Shown here: positions 10,325 to 19,518 of the stretch, in pieces | Position numbering within the stretch: the first letter of the stretch is position 1 | Layout of the letters: each line of letters begins with the position of its first letter | Origin: Acrasis kona | Lineage: Eukaryota; Heterolobosea; Eutetramitea; Acrasida; Acrasidae | Length of the DNA stretch: 64,000 nt | Reading direction: 5' to 3' | Assembly: GCA_026419775.2 (NCBI GenBank) | Contig: JAOPGA020001252.1 | Location: 24,127 to 88,126, forward strand | Position numbers and translations under genes: made by a program | The notes under the pieces: model-generated | Database searches by the model: none | Told to the model about the DNA's origin: nothing | Seen by the model: the letters and a program-made list of their open reading frames with translations, nothing else

Positions 10325-10444
10325 TATATATAATGTTATATAAAAAAATAAACAAGTATTGAGCATGTTTAATCGTATATTGTCTGTAGTTCTGTTCTAA
10401 TTTTAAAAAGGTTAGGGGAAAAATTATTTGAATAAACTGAATTT

Positions 10445-10963
10445 TTAATTATAATAATAATCCAAAATACGTTTTAGGAGATCTTGATTATCCTCCACTT
10501 GGTCTTGATTTCTCTCCACCTGGTCTTGATTTCTCTCCACTTGAGCTTGATTTCTTTCCATTAACCTCTGGTTTCCTCGAATGATATCATTAGACTCTTG
10601 AATTAAGTCCAATATTCTCTGGAACTGATGTGCATTAATGTGCATTAGTGGTTGTTGTGGTGGTTGGTTTTGATGCTCTAATAGTGGAGGTTGGCCAACC
10701 TCGTCCTCTACCTCTACCTCAACTAAGTATTGAGCCCTTCTTGATATCCTCCTTCCTGACAGCCTATTTTCTTCTCTAACAACATGCATTGTTGAAGTTT
10801 GAAGATTGTCCCTTGGACGAGGTGCCTGTACAGCTGGACCAATTTCATGAGGTCCCACATTTGTTACTCTCGCATCTCTTTGATGCTCCGAATTTTGGTC
10901 GATGTTGACTGCTTCAACTGATCTTATTCTGTCTCTGTTGGCGAGTGCTGGATTTCCTATCAT
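10445..10963 (-). CDS. hypothetical protein with tandem heptad coiled coil
   Basis: 172 residues from ATG 10963; the frame is open a little further upstream without an ATG. The first half is polar and unrecognised. Residues about 125-165 consist of near-exact seven-residue repeats (VERNQDQ, VERNQDQ, VEDNQDL) encoded by a 21-bp tandem repeat at about 10490-10560, predicting a short parallel coiled coil. The gene begins about 120 bp outside the transposon's right end. It lies in the accessory island, so it may belong to another mobile element. No function assigned. Confidence 0.5.
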   Translation of the reverse strand: MIGNPALANRDRIRSVEAVNIDQNSEHQRDARVTNVGPHEIGPAVQAPRPRDNLQTSTMHVVREENRLSGRRISRRAQYLVEVEVEDEVGQPPLLEHQNQPPQQPLMHINAHQFQRILDLIQESNDIIRGNQRLMERNQAQVERNQDQVERNQDQVEDNQDLLKRILDYYYN

Positions 10964-11799
10964 TTTGTTTTGACACTTGACAGCATCATTACATGTCAAA
11001 TAATCGGTTGATCATACTAATCAGGCATTGTAAGACAGATAATGAGAATAAGCTTACATTTTGTTGTGTGAAGAGGAGTGCCATGGATGACTATGTTCAG
11101 CATTCAAAAATGATGGAAAAGGACGCAAAAAATGTATGAAATAAAAAAGGGTTTGTATTATTGCACCTTTATCATGTCACAGCATTGTAAAATGGGATTA
11201 GTTGACCATCTTGTACAGTATGTGTGAGTCTAGAACATCACAAGTCTCTTTTAGTAAATCATCCTCCCCAAGGATGATTTGAAGGTTAATAAACACTTCT
11301 TTATAAGTAAGTTGAACACTTGAACAAGAACTTGTGTATTTAATTATAATGTATGCACACGAACTTGTATATAAGAGTGTCTTTTACTGGCCCCAACATT
11401 TTAGTACAAATAGATGATTTTATAGTTTGTAGTCAAACCGTAGAAGAAGTAAATTTACGATGTCAGCTATTAATTGAGAATCTTACTAGGTACAGCCCCT
11501 GTGAACTTTAAGAAGTCCAAATTTTTACCCTGTCAAGATGTTGAATATTTATCATTTCGATTAGACTTTGAATTCTTATATGTGGATCTGCCATTTCCCC
11601 ATACCTTAAAGATCAAACCAGATTGCTGTGTTTCCACTTTTTAAAAATCTTGTAAACATTAACACCGTGTAAACTTATAAACGATCTAATACTAATTCCA
11701 TATGCTAAACTCGAATTGAGATGATGGTCTGCCTACGTCAATGGTGGTTGCGGTGGTGGTGAATATTGTGTTAATTATCCAGTACTGAAAACACCACAC
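10964..11799. other. intergenic, nothing recognised
   Basis: AT-rich DNA between two weak genes. I see no long reading frame, RNA gene or clear repeat. A phrase GTAAAATGGGAT (about 11187) recurs near 21414, too short to interpret. Confidence 0.4.
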
Positions 11800-12117
11800 A
11801 TGTCAAGCACCCCAACCTATGTTGACATGCCATTGGAAATGTTCAAGCAGACGTTTAACACTACCACCTGCAACACGTACACACCTTTGAGAAAGCCCAA
11901 TTGTGTGGAAGGAACGGCACTACGTATGACAAAGGAACAGTCTATCAAGATGTACGAGGAGAATGAAGAGCTCCGTAAATACAAAAATAATACCATCACC
12001 GTATCTATCAAGTTCTTCATCACATTCTACTTTTATTACCAAAACATTGGAAGCAAGTACCATAGTAGGGAAATGTGGTCTGTCCATATGGCTTTATTGC
12101 AGAGAATAATGTGGTGA
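11800..12117 (+). CDS. small unrecognised reading frame, possibly a gene remnant
   Basis: 105 codons from a real ATG (ACACATGTC). The N-terminal 70 residues look protein-like (TPLRKPNCVEGTALRMTKEQ, then a short helical EENEELRKYKNN), but the end is AT-rich and low in information. A GTATCT at 12000 could be a splice donor. No domain recognised and no homologous neighbour. It may be the remains of an exon in the accessory island. Confidence 0.25.
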   Translation: MSSTPTYVDMPLEMFKQTFNTTTCNTYTPLRKPNCVEGTALRMTKEQSIKMYEENEELRKYKNNTITVSIKFFITFYFYYQNIGSKYHSREMWSVHMALLQRIMW

Positions 12118-12904
12118 AGAATACTTGCTATTGTGTTCTTCTTTGCAACTGAAGGTCCGCCATACATCTGAATGTAGTTGTTGATGGTTGGAGGTATGAG
12201 ACAATGTGAAGTATATAATCTGATTTTCTTCGCTAATGCTGTGGGATGATAGGAGGTTTATTAAACCTGCATATTTGCGGGAGATGAGCGAAATCACATC
12301 ATCTCATACAAAAGTTGTGGGGGTGGACTGGAAATGTGACCTGAAATTTGTGGCTGAGAATGCTGTACAAACTATAAAGCAGCTTTAACATTGTTGTTAT
12401 TCCAATTGCTTGTCTATTAATAACAAATTGTAACCTATCTATCAACCATAATATGATGGACAATAATCTACATCAGCGGTCATAATATATTATTTGACTT
12501 GCGTATCGAGATCTAATGATAGATATACCTTCGCATCAAATGATACACAGTGATTACCAGTAATTTCACCTCGTCTGAAGAATTTTAAGTTTTGCGGGGG
12601 TCAAATTCGAAATAGAACTCTGGTTGCAAAAAAGATACGAGGCGCTCTTGCAAATAGGAAGGAGCACGTGGAGAAACAATTCTCTATGTTTCAATTCTCT
12701 TCTCGCAATTAATAACAAAAGCAAAAAATAACAAATACTTTTGTTCTTAACAATCTTCACTATATCTGCTAATCAGTTTAAACGCCGCAAGATACGTCTG
12801 TAAACCTCCACGTACTCTAGCAGCGCTTCTGTATTGTACATTATACAAAAAATACATAACAAATTATATAGTAAATGTTTTGCTGTTGTCAAATGTATAA
12901 TTTA
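12118..12904. other. intergenic, nothing recognised
   Basis: No coding frame of note. AT-rich sequence lies between the small frame above and the 3' end of the LINE fragment. Confidence 0.4.
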
Positions 12905-12912
12905 TTTAAACC

Positions 12913-12928
12913 CACCTTGTACAAGGTG
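12913..12928. repeat. 16-bp perfect palindrome behind the LINE reading frame
   Basis: CACCTTGTACAAGGTG is a perfect palindrome 18 bp past the LINE stop codon. On the LINE sense strand it forms a hairpin flanked by CCC/GGG. LINE 3' ends often carry a hairpin recognised by their reverse transcriptase, so this may mark the element's 3' end; that is inference. Confidence 0.6.
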
Positions 12929-12945
12929 TAGGGTCTACTTTACAA

Positions 12946-14367
12946 TTACTCTTTTGCTCTTCTATTCGCTCCAGGATTAAATTTGTGTTCTTTAATCATG
13001 TTCAATAAGTTGTGTCCCAGGAAGTTCAGCAAATCGGTTATTGCTTTGTTGCAAAGTGACCCAACATGGCTTTTGATCTTGGTCCACGCTTGGTGGGTGA
13101 TTTCACCACGAGCTCCAATACAAATTCTGTTTTCATCAATTATTGGTGTCCAGGATACGTTTACTTCTGTTTTGATATTGTAAACATATCTCCACATCTC
13201 CAGATCATCTTCTCTATTCGCCATTTGTTCCTTGCTCGCACATTCCCAGAGTACATGCTCAAGAGTCCTTTCTGATTGTGTGTCACAATTGTGACATTCG
13301 GAGAGTACAGATGACCTCTTGATTAAGTTGCTCCTGTAGTAGAGAGCGTCATTTCGAGAACATATAATCATTCTCTGGATCATTTCGTCCAATTTCTTGA
13401 TTTGAGAGAAAGAGCTAGGGTGCAGAGAGCTGCTTTGGACAGTATCAAGATTCCGCATTTGAGTTTTGTTTTCCCATCTGTCAATGAGTACCTTCTGGAC
13501 GTGGGCTCTTGTGATTCCACGCATATCTGGCCAGATATTATCTTTATTTATTAAGAACCACATGTCACTACAGTATTTCAAAATCAAGCTGTCCACACAT
13601 GTGAAGTTCTCCGATTGTGCTCCTTCTTTGGCAGTTTTGTCGGCTAATTCGTTGAGAGCTATACCGCAGTGACTTTCGATATGATTCCATTTGACTTTTA
13701 TTTTGTGTAACTCCATTACTTTTTGTATTGAATCTGTCAACTGGTGGTACTGAATCTTTTTCTTGAGGTTACCACCATTATTCATGTAGTCGACGAGATT
13801 TTTGTAATCCGTGATGATTGTTATGGACGCATTTTCTTCGGTCATCAAGATAGCGACTAGTGCGGTGTACATCTCTGCCCACGCATTGTCGTGGTGAGGT
13901 TGGAGACGAATAGCATGAGTATTGGTTTCGCCTTTGAAATCGATAACGATGCCACCTCCAGTTCTGCCGTTAGATCTGTAATAGGAGCCATCGGTCCAAA
14001 CAGACGATCCATCAGATATTCGAGCGTCAGGGAAGGTTGCTTCTGGTACATATTGGTTTTTCAAATCAAACAACTGGAGGTCTAAGGTCTCGAGTGTCTC
14101 CTTCAGGGACTTCCAATTACATTCTGTCCATGCTTGTCTATTAATACTTTTACAGGTATCATCTGAGTTGTTGATAAGGGACATAGATGTTTCCACAAAA
14201 GATATTAGGCTTGTGTACCTTGGATGTTCAAAACCTAGACCACCCTTGTCCTGGTCGATGAATATGTATTCGTTGGACATATTGTATTGAAGTAGGTTTG
14301 TCTTCTTCACGAGTTTGCTGATGGATCCAGCTAGGTCATCAAGGAGTTCACCATTGTTTTGCTGTTG
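12946..14367 (-). mobile_element. LINE (non-LTR retrotransposon) 3' fragment with RNase H domain
   Basis: An open frame of about 470 codons without a credible ATG, so it is 5'-truncated. It starts after the reverse-transcriptase thumb; DKGGLGFEHPRY is the GGLG segment typical of that region. Next is an RNase HI domain with its four acids: Asp in VWTDGSYYR, Glu in AWAEMYTAL, Asp in ITDYKNLV and Asp in NELADKTAKEG. The C-terminal part has a Cys/His cluster (SECHNCD ... LEHVLWECAS) as in zf-RVT-type LINE tails. RNase H-bearing LINEs belong to the I-like groups. Upstream to about 14600 only scattered, frame-broken traces remain. The LINE end abuts an unrelated gene at about 14600. Confidence 0.85.
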
Positions 14368-14604
14368 TCATACTTGAAAAGAACACTATACTTTGCTTTT
14401 AAGCCACTGACTACCTCACTTCTGTATTTCTTATGGCCGGAATAAATTTCCTTATTGTTACCTACTGCCTCATTAACAATGTCTTCAGGTCGTCAGAGCG
14501 TTTCCAAACCACTCATTCATGAAAAAAATACAGCCCAAAGCAATCTTCGGTATGGACTTTGCAATAGCGTTGCTGACACATCTCTCCATGCTTGATTCTG
14601 GGGT

Positions 14605-15236
14605 AGAATTATAACTCTTTGATTACATTTGTAACCAAGTCTCTAAAGGTGTTATACAACCGTCTAAATCTTCCCCATGACCAAAACAGTAGAATTGAAA
14701 TTCTTCCTGATACAGACAAAAAGGAGGATGAAGACAAGGAAGAGGATGAGAATGAGGAAGATGAGGACAATAGCGAGGAGGAAGGTAATAACGGAGAGGA
14801 AGTTAAGAATCTCCCTTTCAATAAGGGATATGTTTTAGTGATTAATCTCCATTATGAAAACAGCGCTGAATATAGAGATGGCATTATGTCAGCAATTCAA
14901 ATGGTGAGGCAAAGTTACAAATTGTGTGGAATGAAGCCTATTTCAGTGTTTGTCACAAGTTTATCATTGCTCCACTATAAATTGAGTGTCCTTCCGGATT
15001 ACATTAAAAACAATATTTGGATGACAGTAATTCAGGGGCATAGTACAGAGGCTGAAATTGCTATTGATGACTTTGATACAAAAACTGGTGTAATTCAAAC
15101 CACTATTTTGAATCAACATGGCTTTTTTGAGTCGCTTATGAATCAGATTCCTTTATGTAAATGGTATCATGTTGGAGTTTGTTATGTTGGAAAATACATG
15201 TTGACAGATATTGAAGAGGCAACAAAATATTATTAA
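14605..15236 (+). CDS. acidic protein with possible caspase-like C-terminal domain, 5' end unclear
   Basis: About 210 codons are open, but no ATG lies before the acidic region. The frame is closed upstream by TAG 14603-14605, which could also be a splice acceptor (GGGTAG). The parts are a basic start (KSLKVLYNRL), an acidic low-complexity run (EDKEEDENEEDEDNSEEE), then about 125 globular residues. There KGYVLVINLHYENSAEYRDG, VIQGHSTEAE and YHVGVCYVGKY follow the order of strand 1, catalytic-His loop and catalytic-Cys loop in caspase-fold proteins. The match is weak and a caspase relation is inference. It sits next to the LINE fragment, so its first exon may have been lost. Confidence 0.45.
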
Positions 15237-15580
15237 CCATAAAAAACAAAGAGCACTCCCTTTTGCCTGACAACAACTACTAACATTGATCATAAATCAT
15301 GTATTTTATTTAGTGGCTATGATTGCAACATTAGTGTGGTTGATATTGTATGGGATATGCAATCTTTGTTATCCAAAATTTATTAAGGTAATGTGACCAC
15401 TGCTTTTGACATTAAAAGCTACTATGAAATCTTTAAAAAAATAAAGATCTTAACAACAGAGGGTCTTGTACTCAAATTGGTTAACAAAAAATAATAAAGT
15501 GTTTTTGTAAATTTTTGTAAATTAGTTTTATTTTTCACTCATTTAACATAAAGGCCTAGAACCTCTTTGACTACCCAACA
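15237..15580. other. intergenic, nothing recognised
   Basis: AT-rich spacer with several AATAAA-like motifs (for example at 15439 and 15491). No gene recognised. Confidence 0.4.
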
Positions 15581-16456
15581 ATGAATAGAAGTAATAATAA
15601 ACAATTAAAGTTATTAAGACTGAAGTTGCAACTAGCTGAGTGTGATATAAACATGGCTCTATCATTTATGTATAGAAACAAAGTGCAGCATCTATCCCGA
15701 ATGGCTTTATTGAATTATAAATCAGGCTATTATGGAAAAAAGTTACATATAGTAGCAAGATATTCAAATGCAGGTAAAGGATGAGGTGTAATTAAAACAA
15801 AAAGAAGACATGCTTATAAAATGGTGATGTGTTTAAATTTTATACAGAATCCCATAGAGATTACTTTCGGCTTTTTACTCAACTCACCAGAGAAGAGTTC
15901 CAAATAGTCTTGAATGGAGTGGAAGCAAGGAGGGAGTGGCTGATGGAGAGGATAATATACCCAAAAATGACTTATGAGAATAGGATACTGTTAACAATGA
16001 GGTTTATTGTTTGTTATGAAATGTATAAAGCGCTTTCTGAGAGGTTTCAAGTAAGTGAAGGATATATATCAGTGGTTATTGAAGAAACTATGCCTATACT
16101 TGTAGAGTACTTTGTATCTTATATTGCATATGTATCTACATATGACAAAAGTTCTTCTTTATGCAAATTGATCAAATATGTTGTTGATGCCACTCTAACA
16201 TTTGTGGACAAATTAATGGCTGACCAACATTTATATTTTTGTCATGATAAACAGGAGCACTTCACTTCTTGTCATGTTCTTATAAACTTTGATAAGTTCA
16301 TCTCTGGAATGTCTGTAAATTACTTGGGTCATAATGTTGATAGTACATGTGTTAGAAATAATACTTCTTTTGAAGAGATAGTTGGAGATAACCTAGTTCT
16401 TGGTGATCCTGGGTATCAAAATGTAGATTATGTAATTGCTGGATTGGAGAAGCAAC
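15581..16456 (+). pseudogene. PIF/Harbinger-type transposase remnant
   Basis: Exon 1 (15581-15773, 64 residues, basic) joins across a 74-nt intron (15774-15847) to a DDE_Tnp_4/HARBI1-like region. This begins RDYFRLFTQLTREEF, followed by the helix-turn-helix block ENRILLTMRFIVCYEMYKAL ... VSEGYISVVI. The catalytic acids lie in VVDATLTF, NVDSTCVRN and LGDPGYQNVDY. Similarity ends abruptly after VIAGLEKQQG (about 16456), so the C-terminus is missing. I found no terminal repeats. The element is incomplete and cannot have moved by itself. Confidence 0.8.
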
Positions 16457-16574
16457 AAGGTAGGCAAAGTCCTTCTTCTGTTTCATTATATGTCCACACT
16501 TGTCCTTTTCCACATCTCGCTTCTAATGACACAGACAATGTAGCAACAAGTAGTACAACAATGATAAATTTCAT
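16428..16574 (-). CDS. fragment of a secreted Cys-rich peptide gene (first exon)
   Basis: From ATG 16574 (context AAAATG) the frame gives a textbook signal peptide, MKFIIVVLLVATLSVSLEA. RCGKGQVWTYNETEEGLCLP follows, with a CC pair and an N-glycosylation site. The frame then runs into sequence that is transposase on the opposite strand and stops. Cys-rich repeats of a similar style occur in the secreted gene at 19.5-21 kb. The simplest reading is a first exon cut off by the PIF element or by a later rearrangement. It could also be a very short secreted peptide of about 48 residues. Confidence 0.45.
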   Translation of the reverse strand: MKFIIVVLLVATLSVSLEARCGKGQVWTYNETEEGLCLPCCFSNPAIT

Positions 16575-16623
16575 TTTATTATGTTCTTGCCGCGGTGAAT
16601 GTTTTATTATGGAATTTATATAA

Positions 16624-17454
16624 ATCCGGAGTTGTGAAACTCCGATATTGTTTCCCCGATGCTGTGACATCGGCCTTAACTGCGGCTTCTTTCTATTTAG
16701 TTGGTGATTTAAATGACAACTAATAGTCGTGGCTTCTTCCACGAATAGAGACAATTGGTCAGAAAATTAAATAAAAAGAGTATATACTCTTGTTCTTGGT
16801 GATGAGGAAAGTACACAAATCTTGGTCTATAGTAGAGTTCGCAGGAAAATGCCACTTTGAAGCAATTTCGAATAAGATAAAATGCAACTCAGAAGCTTTT
16901 GCGAGTTAAAGCGGTGGTTTGCATAGTATCTCTAAATTTGTATAGCTTCTTTAATGGTGCACTTTCTGGATATTCTGATTCGTTTGAGTGTGTTTGGTTC
17001 TACTTTGGTATTGTTTTTGGTTGGACTTTATATTCGGGAGTTGATTGAGTCTTGGAATTTGTTCAAAGTGCAGTCTCCATTCTATTTATACTCCGGTTTT
17101 GTATGCGCTTTCCAATTGGGAGGATGGTAGTTGATTTCGATGTCATGTCGGGAGGTTCTGTGTAATTTGTTTTGTAAGCCGACCACATAATAGTCACCAC
17201 AACGCAACAAGACCAACCCCAAATGGTTCACGTTTGATTTAATCCGACATGACAATGCTAACAGACATTTTAATCCCACCCACAAGTTCATTGACCACCC
17301 ATTTCAACAACAGCGACTTCAACACTGTCTCAAGCATTACAACAAATATGAAACACCATTAAAAGACTTTTCAGCTTCAGCAATAAAATACACTTATCAA
17401 ATAACGTGCACATTATACATACTTTAAAACTAACATTTATTCCAAAAGTGAAGC
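16624..17454. other. intergenic, nothing recognised
   Basis: No convincing coding frame. It contains the presumed promoter of the secreted-peptide fragment on the left and the 3' UTR of the riboflavin transporter gene on the right. Confidence 0.4.
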
Positions 17455-18975
17455 TTAATAAGAAAAAGCATTTCCGCTTATCAAACCATATGAAATGAGA
17501 GATCCTGCCAAAGATCCTGCCTGTATCGCAAATCCAGTCAATCTAAAAGTACCTATTGAGCGTCCTTTGACATGAAAATCGCCAGCAGTTCTTCCCAACA
17601 ATGACCTCTCATCCACTGTCTGAAGTCTCTGATGTGCAATTAAGAACTCTTTTGTCTTACAGAAGGACAGCACTGCCTTGGTTATGATTGCCATAATCAC
17701 AATCGAAATGCCAACACCAAGAGATCTTCTGTTTGGTACGTTAGGACTTGTCATTGCAATACCTACTTGAGAAAACGCACCGGCTATCCAAATAAAATGA
17801 AGAATACCCATGACGGGTACCTTTTTTAACACTTTGGTGGGAAGGTTAGGAACCCAATAGGCGAGAAGACTTGCTATTGGAGCGACAATTAATTGAAGGT
17901 TAACTGCATAGCTTAACAATGTGGGTCCGAATGGATAATTACCAAACACGTAAGGATTAATTGAGGTTAGGATACCATTTTCGAAAAAAGATAATAAACA
18001 CTGTGCTAATATTAATCGGTAACTGTACATGATCTTCCATCTTCTGCTTGATGTACTCGAAGAACTTTCATCTGCATTCTGTGCCACCTCCACATTTTGT
18101 TCCTCCGCTTCATTTTTCTTCTCTACCGTTGCTACATCATCTTTGTTTTGTTGCTCTGGTGTTTGCTCCTCCACTTTATCCTCTATTGGTGTTTCAATCT
18201 CTGGGTTTACAATGTCTTGTTGGACCTGCTCCGGAGCAACCTGAGCATCTGTGTTCTCCACCACTACTTGTACGGAAGCACTGTCTGTGTTATTCATTTC
18301 AGATTCTTGGGGCTGATCAGAAATTTGAAAAGATCGAAGTTGAGATCGGCCGAATGGAGTAAATCTTAAAAAAGTGAAAGCCACACCAGATATAAATGTG
18401 ATGACGGCAAGCAATATACAGAATACAAGGACAGAAAATAAAGGTTCGCCTGTCGCCGGTTGTTGTATGATGGCGAGGACACCTGCAATGAGTCCGGTAA
18501 GATTCTCTCCTACCAAAAGTGCACTACTGAATAGGTATCTGTAGTTTGATATGACTGGAAAATATACGACTGAAGTAGTGCAGTCGATTGCTCCAGATAA
18601 AAATGTTAAAAGTAGCAGACTATACGACCTTCGATGACCATTAATGTACGCTGTGTGATTCCAGAAGAGCCCTAGCATGATACAAAAAAGTATTCCTAAA
18701 CCACAAATTACGTAGACCACTATGGTGTCAAAAAAGAATTTCTTAGTTTTTGGTATGAACACTGATCCAATCAAAAGTAATATTGGGAAAATGTTCGCTA
18801 ATTGAAGGGCCAGAGACATGTGAGATGCAATTTCGTATCCTTCGGGCAATGTATATGCTAGTATTGACAATTGCGAATAAATTCCATTCACAACGATCCA
18901 ACTTGAAAGTCCCCATAGGACGACCGATATGTAAACAGTGCTTGTTCTGATCCGCGAGTATATGGTTGCCTTCAT
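17455..18975 (-). CDS. SLC52-type riboflavin transporter
   Basis: 506 residues from ATG 18975, one exon, about eleven hydrophobic segments. The order and wording of blocks fit the eukaryotic riboflavin transporter family SLC52/RFT. Helix 1 has WGLSSWIVVNGIYSQLSILA with LPEGYEIASHMSLALQLANI next to it (family: VNGLWVELP ... LPEGW). Later comes GAIDCTTSVVYFPVISNYRY (family: DCTSNVTFLPFM), followed by GENLTGLIAGVLAIIQ. A long polar loop (about 210-310, Gln/Glu/Val-rich) lies between helices 6 and 7, as in human SLC52 proteins. It would import riboflavin at the plasma membrane (family knowledge). Confidence 0.85.
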   Translation of the reverse strand: MKATIYSRIRTSTVYISVVLWGLSSWIVVNGIYSQLSILAYTLPEGYEIASHMSLALQLANIFPILLLIGSVFIPKTKKFFFDTIVVYVICGLGILFCIMLGLFWNHTAYINGHRRSYSLLLLTFLSGAIDCTTSVVYFPVISNYRYLFSSALLVGENLTGLIAGVLAIIQQPATGEPLFSVLVFCILLAVITFISGVAFTFLRFTPFGRSQLRSFQISDQPQESEMNNTDSASVQVVVENTDAQVAPEQVQQDIVNPEIETPIEDKVEEQTPEQQNKDDVATVEKKNEAEEQNVEVAQNADESSSSTSSRRWKIMYSYRLILAQCLLSFFENGILTSINPYVFGNYPFGPTLLSYAVNLQLIVAPIASLLAYWVPNLPTKVLKKVPVMGILHFIWIAGAFSQVGIAMTSPNVPNRRSLGVGISIVIMAIITKAVLSFCKTKEFLIAHQRLQTVDERSLLGRTAGDFHVKGRSIGTFRLTGFAIQAGSLAGSLISYGLISGNAFSY

Positions 18976-19518
18976 TTTATTTGTTGTTGTCGGGACCGGA
19001 TAAAATGTGGCCGATCAATTGTGATCCCTCTAAGCCGAACTTTCCACTAAAACTTCTAAGCTGGTTACAATGAAACAATCACACATCCTTTTGATGTGCC
19101 GATGTTCAACGGCATGTAGGAAATTCGAAACAGAAAGTGCAACATTTAAGAACAATAGCAAGAAATTTTCAAGATTAAGTGTTTCAAATTAATAAACAAA
19201 CATTTATTTATTCATTACAGTCAATCAATCAAACATTATGCATTACCATATCGCTTCTCCCACCACCAGAAAGGAGGAACATGTACATTAGAAGGAATTC
19301 AATATCACATCATGAACAAAAATCAATTCATAAACATTCAAATCGCGAGAATCATCTCGTTCGAATCAGATTCAACACATTAAATTTGTACATCTGAACA
19401 ATATCATAAATACGTTCCTTACCATCTACTAGTTCATAAAATTGAAAACTCCATCACTTGATTGTAATAAATAAAAAATAAAATGCAATTTTAGAGTTGA
19501 CAAAAATTTATTCAAATT
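18976..19518. other. intergenic, convergent-gene spacer
   Basis: Promoter side of the transporter gene on the left and 3' UTR of the secreted repeat protein on the right (AATAAA-type signals on the minus strand near 19470-19500). No further gene recognised. Confidence 0.4.

Larger units (their letters stand above)
7746..10326. mobile_element. Tc1/mariner-like DNA transposon with two divergent genes, flanked by TA
   Basis: The element runs from 7748 to 10324 (2577 bp). It has 25-bp perfect terminal inverted repeats (TTACCGGTAAAATTC... at the left, the complement at the right) and is flanked on both sides by TA, the target duplication of the IS630/Tc1/mariner superfamily. Inside, a plus-strand DD(E/D)-type transposase occupies the right third, and a minus-strand gene for a charged protein occupies the left half. 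Both are transcribed away from a shared region at about 9160-9320. Near-intact ends together with a nonsense codon in the transposase suggest a fairly young, now non-autonomous copy. Carrying a second large gene is unusual for this superfamily. Confidence 0.9.
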
